From positions 1 to 64,000 of the forward strand of contig NZ_JAPZVR010000008.1 of assembly GCF_027622855.1 (NCBI RefSeq): a stretch of DNA of 64,000 bases, read 5' to 3'. The DNA comes from Glycomyces algeriensis. Lineage in GTDB: Bacteria; Actinomycetota; Actinomycetes; Mycobacteriales; Micromonosporaceae. The notes under the pieces were generated by a model. The model was not told where the DNA came from. It was given only the letters and a program-made list of their open reading frames with translations, and ran no database searches. The position numbers and the translations under genes are program-made. Positions 46,878 through 54,455 of this stretch are shown one piece after another. Every line of letters starts with the position of its first letter. The stretch's first letter is position 1.

Positions 46878-47816
46878 TCACGCCTGCGTTTCCGGAAGCG
46901 GCCCGATGCCCTCTGCGGCGCGCACCTGCTCGTTCAGCAGGTCCATGACGGCCGCGACGGAAGGGCGCCGCGCGCCTCCGCGGAGCGTCACGGCCTGGAA
47001 GTGCCGGAACGGGGTGAACGGCCCGGAGACGGGGACGCGCACGAGGTCGAGGTGGTGGGGGAGGTCGACGAGGCGGGGGATGAGCGCGACGCCCATCTTG
47101 TGGGCGACCATGACGGCGATGACGTTCCACTCGCGCGCCTCGCCGGTGACCGTGGGCCGGAACCCGGCGTTCGAGCAGGCGGTGAGGACGTGGCGGCGGT
47201 GCATGGAGCCGGGCACGCCGATGATCCACGGCTCGCGCTCGAGTTCGCGCAGGTCGACCGCCTCGCTCTCGGCGCACCAGTGCCCGCCGGGCACGACGAG
47301 GTCGAAGGGGTCGTTGAAGACCGTCTGGGCGTCGAAGCGGATGTCCTCGGGCGGCGGGTTGTCGGGCGTGGCCTCGACGAGCGCGAGGTCGCCCTCCCCG
47401 GCGAAGAGCAGGTCGAAGCATTCCGAGGCCTCGGCCTCGCGCAGCCGCAGTTGGAGCGCGGGGTACCGCTCGCGGGCGGCGTCGACCAGCGGCGCCAGCA
47501 GTGTGGCGATGGCCGTGGGGAACCCGCACAGGCGCAGCATCCCGGACGGCTCGCCCTCGGTGGCCTGGAGTTCGGCCTCGGCCAGGCGCCACATCGCCTC
47601 GATGGCGTCGATGTGGGCGATGAGGACCTGCGCGGCCGAGGAGAGCCTGACGCCGCGCCCGACCGGTTCGAGGAGCGACACCCCGAGGTCCTTGGCGAGC
47701 AGCCGGATCTGCTGCGACGCCGCTGAAGTGGACATGTGCAGGGCTTTCGCCGCGCCGGAGACGGTGCCGTGGTGGGCGATCGCCCGCAGCACGTGCAGTC
47801 TCCTCAGGTCGATCAC
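46878..47816 (-). CDS. LysR-family transcriptional regulator
   Basis: 312 residues. N-terminal winged HTH (about 1-60): LRRLHVLRAIAHHGTVSGAAKALHMSTSAASQQIRLLAKDLG. Effector domain of the periplasmic-binding type (about 90-300). GTG start. It sits beside the MurA-like gene on the same strand, upstream of it, with 93 bases between stop and start, so control of that gene is possible but not shown. Divergent from the small gene at 48014; the 197-base gap probably holds its promoter and operator. Confidence 0.9.
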   Translation of the reverse strand: MIDLRRLHVLRAIAHHGTVSGAAKALHMSTSAASQQIRLLAKDLGVSLLEPVGRGVRLSSAAQVLIAHIDAIEAMWRLAEAELQATEGEPSGMLRLCGFPTAIATLLAPLVDAARERYPALQLRLREAEASECFDLLFAGEGDLALVEATPDNPPPEDIRFDAQTVFNDPFDLVVPGGHWCAESEAVDLRELEREPWIIGVPGSMHRRHVLTACSNAGFRPTVTGEAREWNVIAVMVAHKMGVALIPRLVDLPHHLDLVRVPVSGPFTPFRHFQAVTLRGGARRPSVAAVMDLLNEQVRAAEGIGPLPETQA

Positions 47817-48013
47817 GGTGTGGCCCCAATCGCTTAAGTGTTCGCTTCACGATGAGTTTCGCAAACTAGCGTCACCGAGGTGTTGTAGCCCGGACGATTG
47901 GGACCTTAACCTCGTATTGAGCGTGAGAACGGTGCGTGAATGCCGCTGCGGGCGGTATCGGCCGGCGCTCATCCCTGGAACGAAACCCGAAGCCTTGTAA
48001 GGAGGACGCGGTG

Positions 48014-48208
48014 ATGCAGTGCTGCCCGTTTTGCGGTTGGCCCGACGACGATCCGGTGACGACCGTGTCCCGGCACCGGAGCGCCTCGGGCGTGACGGTG
48101 TGGACGCGCTGCATCTGCGGGTCGCTCCAGACGCGCATCCTGCGCGGGGCGGTCATGGAGGTCTGCGCGCGGAGCAGACTGAGCGGCCATCCGGCCGCGA
48201 CCCTGTAA
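48014..48208 (+). CDS. Small zinc-ribbon-like protein
   Basis: 64 residues. Cysteines are arranged as CCPFCGW at the start and CICG after about 30 residues, a plausible four-Cys zinc knuckle; the rest is polar and basic (SRHRSASGVTVWTR, LQTRILRG). AAGGAGG lies 9 bases before the ATG; a GTG three bases earlier is also possible. Unrecognised. It precedes the membrane gene at 48306 by 97 bases. It may bind nucleic acid or serve as a metal-holding partner. Confidence 0.6.
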   Translation: MQCCPFCGWPDDDPVTTVSRHRSASGVTVWTRCICGSLQTRILRGAVMEVCARSRLSGHPAATL

Positions 48209-48305
48209 CCCCTCGGTCCTCCTCCTCTCTTCTCCTTGACGCCACCGCGCCATCGCCGGCGCGGGGCACCTTCCTGCCTGCCTTTCGTTCTTTCGAGGAA
48301 ACCTC

Positions 48306-48686
48306 ATGCACGACTTCGACATCCGCATCATGTTCCAGATCATCGGTGCGCTCCTCTACATCACCAACTTCCTGCTCCTGCAGACCCACCGCATCCACGC
48401 GACCAAGCCGGCCTCGCTGCTGCTGGTCATCTCCGCCTGCTCGATCCTGCTCACCGCCGCGATCATCGGCCACGACTGGGGCCTGATCCTCCTCGAGGGC
48501 ACCTGGCTGTTCCTGGTGACCACGACCTTCGCCATCCGGCAGCGGTCGGCCCGCCGCCAGGCCGTCCTCGAGCGCGAGGCCGCGGACTCGGCCGTGGCGC
48601 CGATCCGCCCGGCCCCCGTGGTCGAGCTCGAGCCGGTGCAGGCGCCTGTGGTGCGCGAGCGCGAACTGGCGGGCGCCGCCGCCTAG
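48306..48686 (+). CDS. CBU_0592-like small membrane protein
   Basis: 126 residues. Three hydrophobic segments (about 8-28, 36-53, 58-77) with GALLYITNFLLLQ and GLILLEGTWLFLV, the pattern of the CBU_0592 membrane domain. The C-terminal 45 residues are Arg/Glu/Pro-rich and soluble. GAGGAAA precedes the ATG. The family occurs alone or fused to transporters or sensors and has no known function. 26 bases separate it from the orphan response regulator, which has its own TAGGCT box. Confidence 0.65.
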   Translation: MHDFDIRIMFQIIGALLYITNFLLLQTHRIHATKPASLLLVISACSILLTAAIIGHDWGLILLEGTWLFLVTTTFAIRQRSARRQAVLEREAADSAVAPIRPAPVVELEPVQAPVVRERELAGAAA

Positions 48687-48712
48687 CGGCCGGAGCCGGT
48701 TAGGCTCGGGGC

Positions 48713-49360
48713 GTGGCAATCCGAGTGCTGATCGCAGACGACCAGGAGATGGTCCGGGCAGGGTTCCGGGCCATCATCGACGCCCAGCCCGACATGGAAG
48801 TGGTGGCCGACGCCCCGGACGGGGTGGTCGCGGTGTCCGAGGCGCGGCGGCTCAAGCCGGACGTGTGCCTCTTCGACATCCGCATGCCGCGCCTGGACGG
48901 GCTCGAGGCCACCCGCACGCTGCTGGCCGGGGCGAACGGCACCGCCCCGCGGATCGTCGTCGTCACCACGTTCGACACCGACGAGTACGTGTACGGCGCG
49001 CTGCGCTCGGGCGCGACCGGGTTCCTGCTCAAGGACTCCGGGCCGACCCTGCTGGTCGAGGCGGTCCGCGCCGCGGCGAGCGGCGAGTCGCTCATCTCCC
49101 CGTCCGTGACGGTGCGTCTCCTCGAGCGACTCACCGAGCCGGTCCCCGAGGGGCCCAAGGCCTCACACGTGCTGACCGAGCGCGAACTCGACGTCGTGGA
49201 ACTCGTGGCGCGCGGCAAGACCAACGCCGAGATCGCCGAGACCCTGTTCGTCTCGGTCTCCACGGTCAAGACGCACCTGGAGGCCGTGCGCGCGAAGCTC
49301 GGGGTCCGCAACCGCGTGGGCATCGCGGCGTGGGCCTGGGAACACGGCGTCGTCGGCTGA
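48713..49360 (+). CDS. NarL/LuxR-family response regulator (orphan)
   Basis: 215 residues. Receiver: ADD acidic pair, phospho-Asp55 in CLFDIRMP, Lys in LLKDSG. Output: LuxR-type HTH (about 150-205) with LTERELDVVELVARGKTNAEIAETL. No kinase gene adjoins, unlike the 9805-11714 pair. GTG at 48713 lies six bases after TAGGCT, leaderless. The YigZ gene starts one base after its stop, so the two are co-transcribed. Confidence 0.9.
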   Translation: MAIRVLIADDQEMVRAGFRAIIDAQPDMEVVADAPDGVVAVSEARRLKPDVCLFDIRMPRLDGLEATRTLLAGANGTAPRIVVVTTFDTDEYVYGALRSGATGFLLKDSGPTLLVEAVRAAASGESLISPSVTVRLLERLTEPVPEGPKASHVLTERELDVVELVARGKTNAEIAETLFVSVSTVKTHLEAVRAKLGVRNRVGIAAWAWEHGVVG

Positions 49361-49361
49361 C

Positions 49362-49973
49362 ATGCGCACGCTCGCCGTCGCCAGCGCGGAGACCGAGACC
49401 GTGGTGAACCGGTCGCGGTTCGTCTGCACGCTCTACCGGGTCGGGTCCGATGCCGAAGCGCGGGAGCGTATCGGTGCGCACCGGCGGTTGCATTGGGAGG
49501 CGTCGCACAACTGCACGGCTTATGTCCTGGACGACGGGCAGTCGGCTCGTTCCAGTGACGACGGCGAGCCGGCGGGGACTGCGGGTGTGCCGATGCTGGA
49601 GGTGTTGCGGGGGCGTGGTCTCACTGATGTGCTGGCGGTGGTGACCCGTTATTTCGGTGGGGTGAAGCTGGGTGCGGGCGGGTTGGTGCGGGCGTACGGT
49701 GGGGCGGTCTCGGCTGCGGTGGATGCGGCGGGGACGGTGGAGTTGGCGCATTGGCAGCGTTTGACGGTGCGGGTGGATTACGGTCCGGCGGGGAGCATCG
49801 AGGGTCTGCTGCGGTTGCGTGAGGACGTGCGTCTTGTCAACGTGGAGTTCGGTGCCGAGGTGGTGTTCGACGTGGCCTGCTCGGACGTGGAGTTGCTGGT
49901 CGACTGGTTTGCGTCCCAGTCTGCGGGCGCGGCTGAGGTGGAGCCTGCGGGGACGTTCCGGGTGGAGTTGTAG
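49362..49973 (+). CDS. YigZ/IMPACT family protein
   Basis: 203 residues: N-terminal UPF0029 (IMPACT) domain (about 1-120) with SRFVCTLYRV, HNCTAYVLDDG, SSDDGEPAGTAGVPMLEVLRG and VTRYFGGVKLGAGGLVRAYG, and a C-terminal DUF1949-like alpha-beta domain (about 130-200). Conserved from bacteria to eukaryotes; proposed to act in translation stress control, but the bacterial function is not settled. Tight spacing links it to the response regulator before and the GH43 gene after. Confidence 0.9.
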   Translation: MRTLAVASAETETVVNRSRFVCTLYRVGSDAEARERIGAHRRLHWEASHNCTAYVLDDGQSARSSDDGEPAGTAGVPMLEVLRGRGLTDVLAVVTRYFGGVKLGAGGLVRAYGGAVSAAVDAAGTVELAHWQRLTVRVDYGPAGSIEGLLRLREDVRLVNVEFGAEVVFDVACSDVELLVDWFASQSAGAAEVEPAGTFRVEL

Positions 49974-49974
49974 C

Positions 49975-50958
49975 ATGCCAGTTGTGACCGATAACAAGAC
50001 TGTTGCTGAGCTCCCGAACCCGTTCATCCTCGAGCGCGCCGATCCGCAGATCACCAGGCACACGGACGGGCGGTACTACTTCACCGCCACGGTTCCTGCC
50101 TATGACCGGATCGTGCTGCGCGGGGCCGACTCCCTGCTGGGGCTTCGCGATGCCGAGGAGACGACGATCTGGGTCCAGCACCCGGAGGGCCCGATGGGTT
50201 CGCACATCTGGGCTCCGGAGCTGCACTGGATCGACGGCGCCTGGTACGTGTACTTCGCGGCGGGCGAGGCCGAGTCGGCCACCGCCGATGTGTGGCGGAT
50301 CCGCATGTACGTCCTCGAGAACCGCAACCCCGACCCCCTGGTCGGCGAGTGGACCGAGAAGGGGCAGATCGAGACCCCGATCGACTCGTTCTCCCTGGAT
50401 GCGACGACGTTCGCGCACAACGGCGCCCGCTACCTGTGCTGGGCGCAGCACGACCCGGGTCTGGAAGGGTCGAACACGAGCCTGTTCCTGGCCGAGCTCG
50501 CGGACCCGTGGACGATCAAGGGCGCGCCGGTGGAGCTCTCCCGTCCGGAGCTGGCGTGGGAGACGATCCGGTTCGCCGTCAACGAGGGGCCTTACGCGAT
50601 CGTGCGCAACGGCAGGGTCTTCATCACCTACTCGGCGTCCGGTACCGGTGCCGAGTACTGCATGGGGCTGCTGACCGCCGATGCGGATGCGGACCTCCTG
50701 GACCCTGCTTCGTGGACGAAGCACCCGGAGCCGGTGTTCACGACGAACGCGGCGAACGGGATCTTCGGGCCCGGGCATAACGCGTTCACGGTGGACGAGG
50801 ACGGGAACGACCTGCTGGTGTTCCATGCGCGTGCGTATGAGGAGATCGTGGGCGACCCGCTGGACAACCCCGATCGGCACTGCCGGGTGCAGCCGTTCGG
50901 CTGGAACGAGGACGGCACGCCCGACTTCGGGGAGCCGCTTCCGGAGACCGAGGAGTAG
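49975..50958 (+). CDS. Glycoside hydrolase family 43 (arabinofuranosidase/xylosidase type)
   Basis: 327 residues, five-bladed propeller. The three catalytic acids can be placed: Asp23 in RADPQI (base), Asp142 in SLDATTF (pKa modulator) and Glu204 in NEGPY (acid). Also SHIWAPELHWIDGAWYVYF, the usual second blade. No signal peptide, so it works in the cytoplasm on imported arabinose- or xylose-containing oligosaccharides. It starts one base after the YigZ stop and ends 3 bases before the SDR start; the operon mixes unrelated functions. Confidence 0.88.
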   Translation: MPVVTDNKTVAELPNPFILERADPQITRHTDGRYYFTATVPAYDRIVLRGADSLLGLRDAEETTIWVQHPEGPMGSHIWAPELHWIDGAWYVYFAAGEAESATADVWRIRMYVLENRNPDPLVGEWTEKGQIETPIDSFSLDATTFAHNGARYLCWAQHDPGLEGSNTSLFLAELADPWTIKGAPVELSRPELAWETIRFAVNEGPYAIVRNGRVFITYSASGTGAEYCMGLLTADADADLLDPASWTKHPEPVFTTNAANGIFGPGHNAFTVDEDGNDLLVFHARAYEEIVGDPLDNPDRHCRVQPFGWNEDGTPDFGEPLPETEE

Positions 50959-50961
50959 TAC

Positions 50962-51780
50962 ATGACCGACCGGACCATCGTCATCACGGGTGCGACCGAC
51001 GGGCTCGGCCGCGCCCTCGCCACTGTTCTCGCCCGTGAACCCGACACGCTGATCCTCCACGGCCGCAACCAGGCCCGGCTGGACGAGCTCGCCGGGGAAC
51101 TGGCCGACGCTCCGGCGGTGGTGCACACCGTGCGGGCCGATCTCGCCGAGCTCGCGCAGGTGGACGACCTGGCCGATGCGGTCGCGGGGATCACGGACCG
51201 GGTCACGGTCCTGGTGAACAATGCGGGGATCGGCGGCGGTGAACCCGACGGGGAGGACCGGCGGGTGAGCGCCGACGGGTACGAGCTGCGTTTCGCCGTG
51301 AACCACCTCGCGGCGTTCGCGTTGACGCAGCGGCTGCTGCCGCTGCTGGAGCGGGGCGCTCCCGCGCGGGTCGTGAACGTGGCGTCGCTCGGCCAGGTGC
51401 CGATGGACTTCGACGACCCGTTCATCGAGCGCGACTACTCGGGGGCGCGGGCGTACCGCCAGTCGAAGCTGGCGATGATCACGACCGGGTTCACACTCGC
51501 CGAGCGGTTGGACGCCGCGCGGGTGACGGTGAACAGCCTGCATCCGGCGACGTACATGCCGACGAAGATGGTCCTCGAGTGGGTCGGGCACAGCGTCGAT
51601 TCGCTGGAGACGGGTGTGGCGGCGACGCTGCGGCTCATCCTGGACCCGGAGCTCGACGGGGTGACGGGGGAGTTCTTCGATCGCATGACCCTGTCACGGG
51701 CGCTGCCGGAGGCCTATGACCCGGAGGTGCGGCGGCGGCTGTGGGATCTGAGCGTCCGGCTGACCGAGCGGGCGGCCTAA
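50962..51780 (+). CDS. Short-chain dehydrogenase/reductase
   Basis: 272 residues, classical-type SDR. Cofactor motif TGATDGLG (about 9-16), LVNNAGIG, active Ser142, Tyr165 and Lys169 in AYRQSK. Arg35 after the second strand (HGRN) favours NADPH. Resembles retinol-dehydrogenase-like SDRs. ATG 50962, three bases after the GH43 stop, with GAGGAG at the end of that gene as its site. Substrate unknown. Ends five bases before the convergent arfB stop. Confidence 0.88.
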   Translation: MTDRTIVITGATDGLGRALATVLAREPDTLILHGRNQARLDELAGELADAPAVVHTVRADLAELAQVDDLADAVAGITDRVTVLVNNAGIGGGEPDGEDRRVSADGYELRFAVNHLAAFALTQRLLPLLERGAPARVVNVASLGQVPMDFDDPFIERDYSGARAYRQSKLAMITTGFTLAERLDAARVTVNSLHPATYMPTKMVLEWVGHSVDSLETGVAATLRLILDPELDGVTGEFFDRMTLSRALPEAYDPEVRRRLWDLSVRLTERAA

Positions 51781-51785
51781 ATCAA

Positions 51786-52205
51786 TTAGTCGTCGGTGCT
51801 GCGGCGCAGCTTCTTGACGTCCGAACGGCGGCGCTTGTCCTCCAGGCGTCGCCGTTTCGCGCCCTTGGAGGGCTTCCGGTCCTTGCGCGGGGGCGGGGGT
51901 GCGGCGATGGCGCGGCGCATGAGTTCGGCGAGGCGTTCCTGGGCGGCTTCGCGGTTGCGCAGTTGGGAGCGGAACTCTGAGGCGGCGATGACGACCGTGC
52001 CGTCGACGAGCCGGTCGCCGAGGCGCGCGAGGGCCCGTTCGACGAGTGCGGGCGGGAGTGCCTTGGTGCCGGCGAGGTCGAACACGAGCTCCACGCGGGA
52101 GTCGGTGGTGTTGACGCCTTGGCCGCCGGGCCCTGAGGACCGCGAGAAGCGCCACCGCAGTTCGCTGTCGGGGAGGGCGATGGTCTCGGTGATCTGGACG
52201 GGCAT
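51786..52205 (-). CDS. arfB: Alternative ribosome-rescue factor ArfB (YaeJ-type peptidyl-tRNA hydrolase)
   Basis: 139 residues. Single release-factor domain 3 with [20 protein letters not shown]; Gly-Gly-Gln at 27-29 is the catalytic motif that hydrolyses peptidyl-tRNA on stalled ribosomes. The C-terminal tail (about 105-139) is very basic ([17 protein letters not shown]), as needed to enter the empty mRNA channel. No codon-recognition domain. It is 9 bases after the phosphotransferase gene on the same strand, so probably co-transcribed with it. Confidence 0.92.
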   Translation of the reverse strand: MPVQITETIALPDSELRWRFSRSSGPGGQGVNTTDSRVELVFDLAGTKALPPALVERALARLGDRLVDGTVVIAASEFRSQLRNREAAQERLAELMRRAIAAPPPPRKDRKPSKGAKRRRLEDKRRRSDVKKLRRSTDD

Positions 52206-52214
52206 GGCGGTCTC

Positions 52215-53261
52215 TCAGCGGTCGAGGGCGGTGTGGGCCCAGCGGACGAGCATGTCGAAGATCGGGCGGCGGCGGTCGAGCACTGCGGCGTCCTCGGCGG
52301 CGGTGTCGTAGTCGGCGCTGGCGATCGGCCGGCCCGCGGCGAGTCCGGTGAGCATCGCCGGGGCGAGCCAACAGTACTTGGCGGCGCCGGTGGCGGCGAC
52401 GGCTTTTCGGGTGGCGGGTTCGTCGCGGATCCCGGCTTCGGCGAGGCCGGCGAGGTAGGCGTCGGTGAGGGCGGCTTCGGTCTCGGCGAGGCGCTCGACG
52501 GGTTGGAGGCCGTCGAAGAAGGTGTCGGCGATGAGGTTGGCGAGGTCTTCGCCGATGGCGCCGCGGCCGGTGAAGGACCAGTCGAGGAGGACGGGCTGCT
52601 CGCCGCGCCGGACGAGGTTCATGGGCCAGACGTCGAGGTGGCAGCTGGTCTGCGGGAGGTGTTCGGCGATGTGGAAGAGGTCGTCTCGGCGTTCCCAGAT
52701 CAGGCGGAGGCCCTCGCGGGTGTCCTTCGGCCAGTGGGCGGCGGCTGCCGGGTGGTCCCAGGGGATCGCGGGGAAGTCGCGGCGGCCCGCGTACTGGCGC
52801 AGGAAGCGGCGTGACTGCCAGGGCTGCTCGGGTTTGTCGCGTTGCAGCGCTTGGACGATGCCGAGGCGATGGGCGAAGTCGGCGAGCATCGGCACGGTCC
52901 AGTCGCGGCCGTGGACGCCGTCGACGGCTTCGAGCCAGAGTTCGCGGCTGCCGTCGGGGCGTTCGCCCGCGGCGAGGAGCGCGGGCGCCCCGATGCCGGC
53001 TTCGGCACCGTAGGCCGCGGCGAATCCGGTGGTGTAGGCGAGGTATTCGCGCTGCCAGGAGTTCCAGTGCCGGGGGTCGGCGGAGGCCTTCCAGTGCTCG
53101 CCGCCGGTGCCGTTCGGGGTGAGGTGCTTGAGGACCGCGTCGCCGCCGGGTCCGGCGACGCGCCAGATGCCGCCGGTGGCCTGGTTGCCGGTGTTGTGCT
53201 GGAGTGCGGCGGCCGTGTGGACCGCGGCGCCGATGGGGGAGTGGAGGAGGTCGGTGAGCAC
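52215..53261 (-). CDS. Aminoglycoside-phosphotransferase-like (APH family) kinase
   Basis: 348 residues. Kinase-like fold with VLKHL in the N-lobe (ATP Lys), catalytic loop TSCHLDVWPMNLV (Brenner motif, catalytic Asp) and metal-binding VLLDWSFTGRGAIGEDLANL. Likely phosphorylates a small molecule; actinobacterial genomes hold many such genes, so antibiotic resistance should not be assumed. GTG start at 53261. 45 bases separate it from the secreted-protein gene upstream. Confidence 0.82.
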   Translation of the reverse strand: MLTDLLHSPIGAAVHTAAALQHNTGNQATGGIWRVAGPGGDAVLKHLTPNGTGGEHWKASADPRHWNSWQREYLAYTTGFAAAYGAEAGIGAPALLAAGERPDGSRELWLEAVDGVHGRDWTVPMLADFAHRLGIVQALQRDKPEQPWQSRRFLRQYAGRRDFPAIPWDHPAAAAHWPKDTREGLRLIWERRDDLFHIAEHLPQTSCHLDVWPMNLVRRGEQPVLLDWSFTGRGAIGEDLANLIADTFFDGLQPVERLAETEAALTDAYLAGLAEAGIRDEPATRKAVAATGAAKYCWLAPAMLTGLAAGRPIASADYDTAAEDAAVLDRRRPIFDMLVRWAHTALDR

Positions 53262-53306
53262 CGGCCGATTCTGCCACCACTCCCGCAGACCGCTTGCACG
53301 GCCGGG

Positions 53307-54413
53307 CTAGTGGCCGGTTTCGAGGAGTTCGGCCGTCGATTCGGCGGCCCGGCCGCCGTTGCCGCGGCTCGGAGGCGTGATGTCGTCGCCGGTGCACGAG
53401 GCGGTCTCGGTGCCGCAGGAGCGCACGTCGAAGGCGACGATCGTGCGCAGCGGACCGGGCCCGGGCTCGGCGACGTTGTAGCGGGTCCAGGCGGCGAAGG
53501 CGCTCGGCGCGGCCTGGAGGTACGGGTCGGTGGCGTAGGCCTGGCCGGTGCGGGGGTCGCCGGACCAGTCCTCGTTGACGGGGACGCAGGCGGGGACGAA
53601 CAGCGCGCCCGGTTCCGGAGCGACCCGGACCGGTCCTCGGACGACCGTGCCCGGAGCGCCCTGGTGCTCGGTCGGGATCGCGTACTCGGGCCGCAGGTGG
53701 AGGTCTTCGAGGGCCGCGTACAGGTTCGGATCGTCGCAGTCGTGGTACTGGCCGCCCATCATGGGGCTCCACCAGTTCGGGCCCCACACGCCGGTCTCGT
53801 CGGAGTCGCCCAGGTTCAGGCCGACGCCGAGGTGGTCGACGAGGGCGGTGCCGTCGGCGGGGTCGAGCGCGGCCGTCTGGGTGACGAAGAGCTTGTCGGG
53901 GTCCCACTTGCCCGGCTCCGGGTGGAGCGGCGGGTGCCGGTCGCTGCGCGAGCAGGCCTGGACCGCCGTGGTGCCGCCAGGGGTGGCGAGCCGGGCGTTG
54001 AGGCAGTTCGTCCCCGCTGCGGTGGTGGCGTCCGCGGCGATCGCGAGGCGGTGGCCGCTCCCGAACGCGTCGGTGTAGGCCTCGACGCGGACCTCGGTGA
54101 GCGCCAAAGGTGCCTCCCACGCGAGTTCGAGGACCAGCTCCCCGGATTCGAGCCGCGCGGTCGCGGCACTCGCGGGCTCGTCGATGCCGCCGGTCAGGCC
54201 GGCGGTGTCACGGACCGCGGGCGCGGCGGCGATCTCCGCCGCATTCCAGTCGCGGCGCTCGGTCTGCGCAGGAGCGAGGCCGCGCACACCGTCCCAAGCG
54301 GCCGCCCAGTCGGTGTGCCACGCGGTCAGTGCGAGCACGGCCGCCAGGATCGCGGTCCACCGGGCCCGCACGGGCGGGCCGTCGAGAGCGTCCTTGTGGA
54401 GGAGTCGGGGCAT
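53307..54413 (-). CDS. Exported hypothetical protein
   Basis: 368 residues. One hydrophobic helix near residues 20-40 acts as signal anchor or uncleaved signal. The rest is soluble, rich in Asp, Pro and Trp, with six or more Cys (NCLNARL, ACSRSD, HDCDDP, PACVPV, SCGTETASCTG) that probably form disulfides outside the cell. The region around LVLELAWEAPLALTEVRVEAYTD resembles a beta-sandwich. Not recognised. ATG is six bases after TAGCAT, a leaderless start. It is between a helicase gene and a kinase-like gene on the same strand. Confidence 0.7.
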   Translation of the reverse strand: MPRLLHKDALDGPPVRARWTAILAAVLALTAWHTDWAAAWDGVRGLAPAQTERRDWNAAEIAAAPAVRDTAGLTGGIDEPASAATARLESGELVLELAWEAPLALTEVRVEAYTDAFGSGHRLAIAADATTAAGTNCLNARLATPGGTTAVQACSRSDRHPPLHPEPGKWDPDKLFVTQTAALDPADGTALVDHLGVGLNLGDSDETGVWGPNWWSPMMGGQYHDCDDPNLYAALEDLHLRPEYAIPTEHQGAPGTVVRGPVRVAPEPGALFVPACVPVNEDWSGDPRTGQAYATDPYLQAAPSAFAAWTRYNVAEPGPGPLRTIVAFDVRSCGTETASCTGDDITPPSRGNGGRAAESTAELLETGH

Positions 54414-54455
54414 CCGGCGATGCTACCGACTCCCCGGTTCCCTTGGGGGCCAGCG

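Noticed and set aside
52215-53261. Antibiotic-resistance aminoglycoside phosphotransferase
   Set aside because: Only the generic APH kinase motifs are present; the family is very broad in actinobacteria and nothing here indicates a drug substrate.
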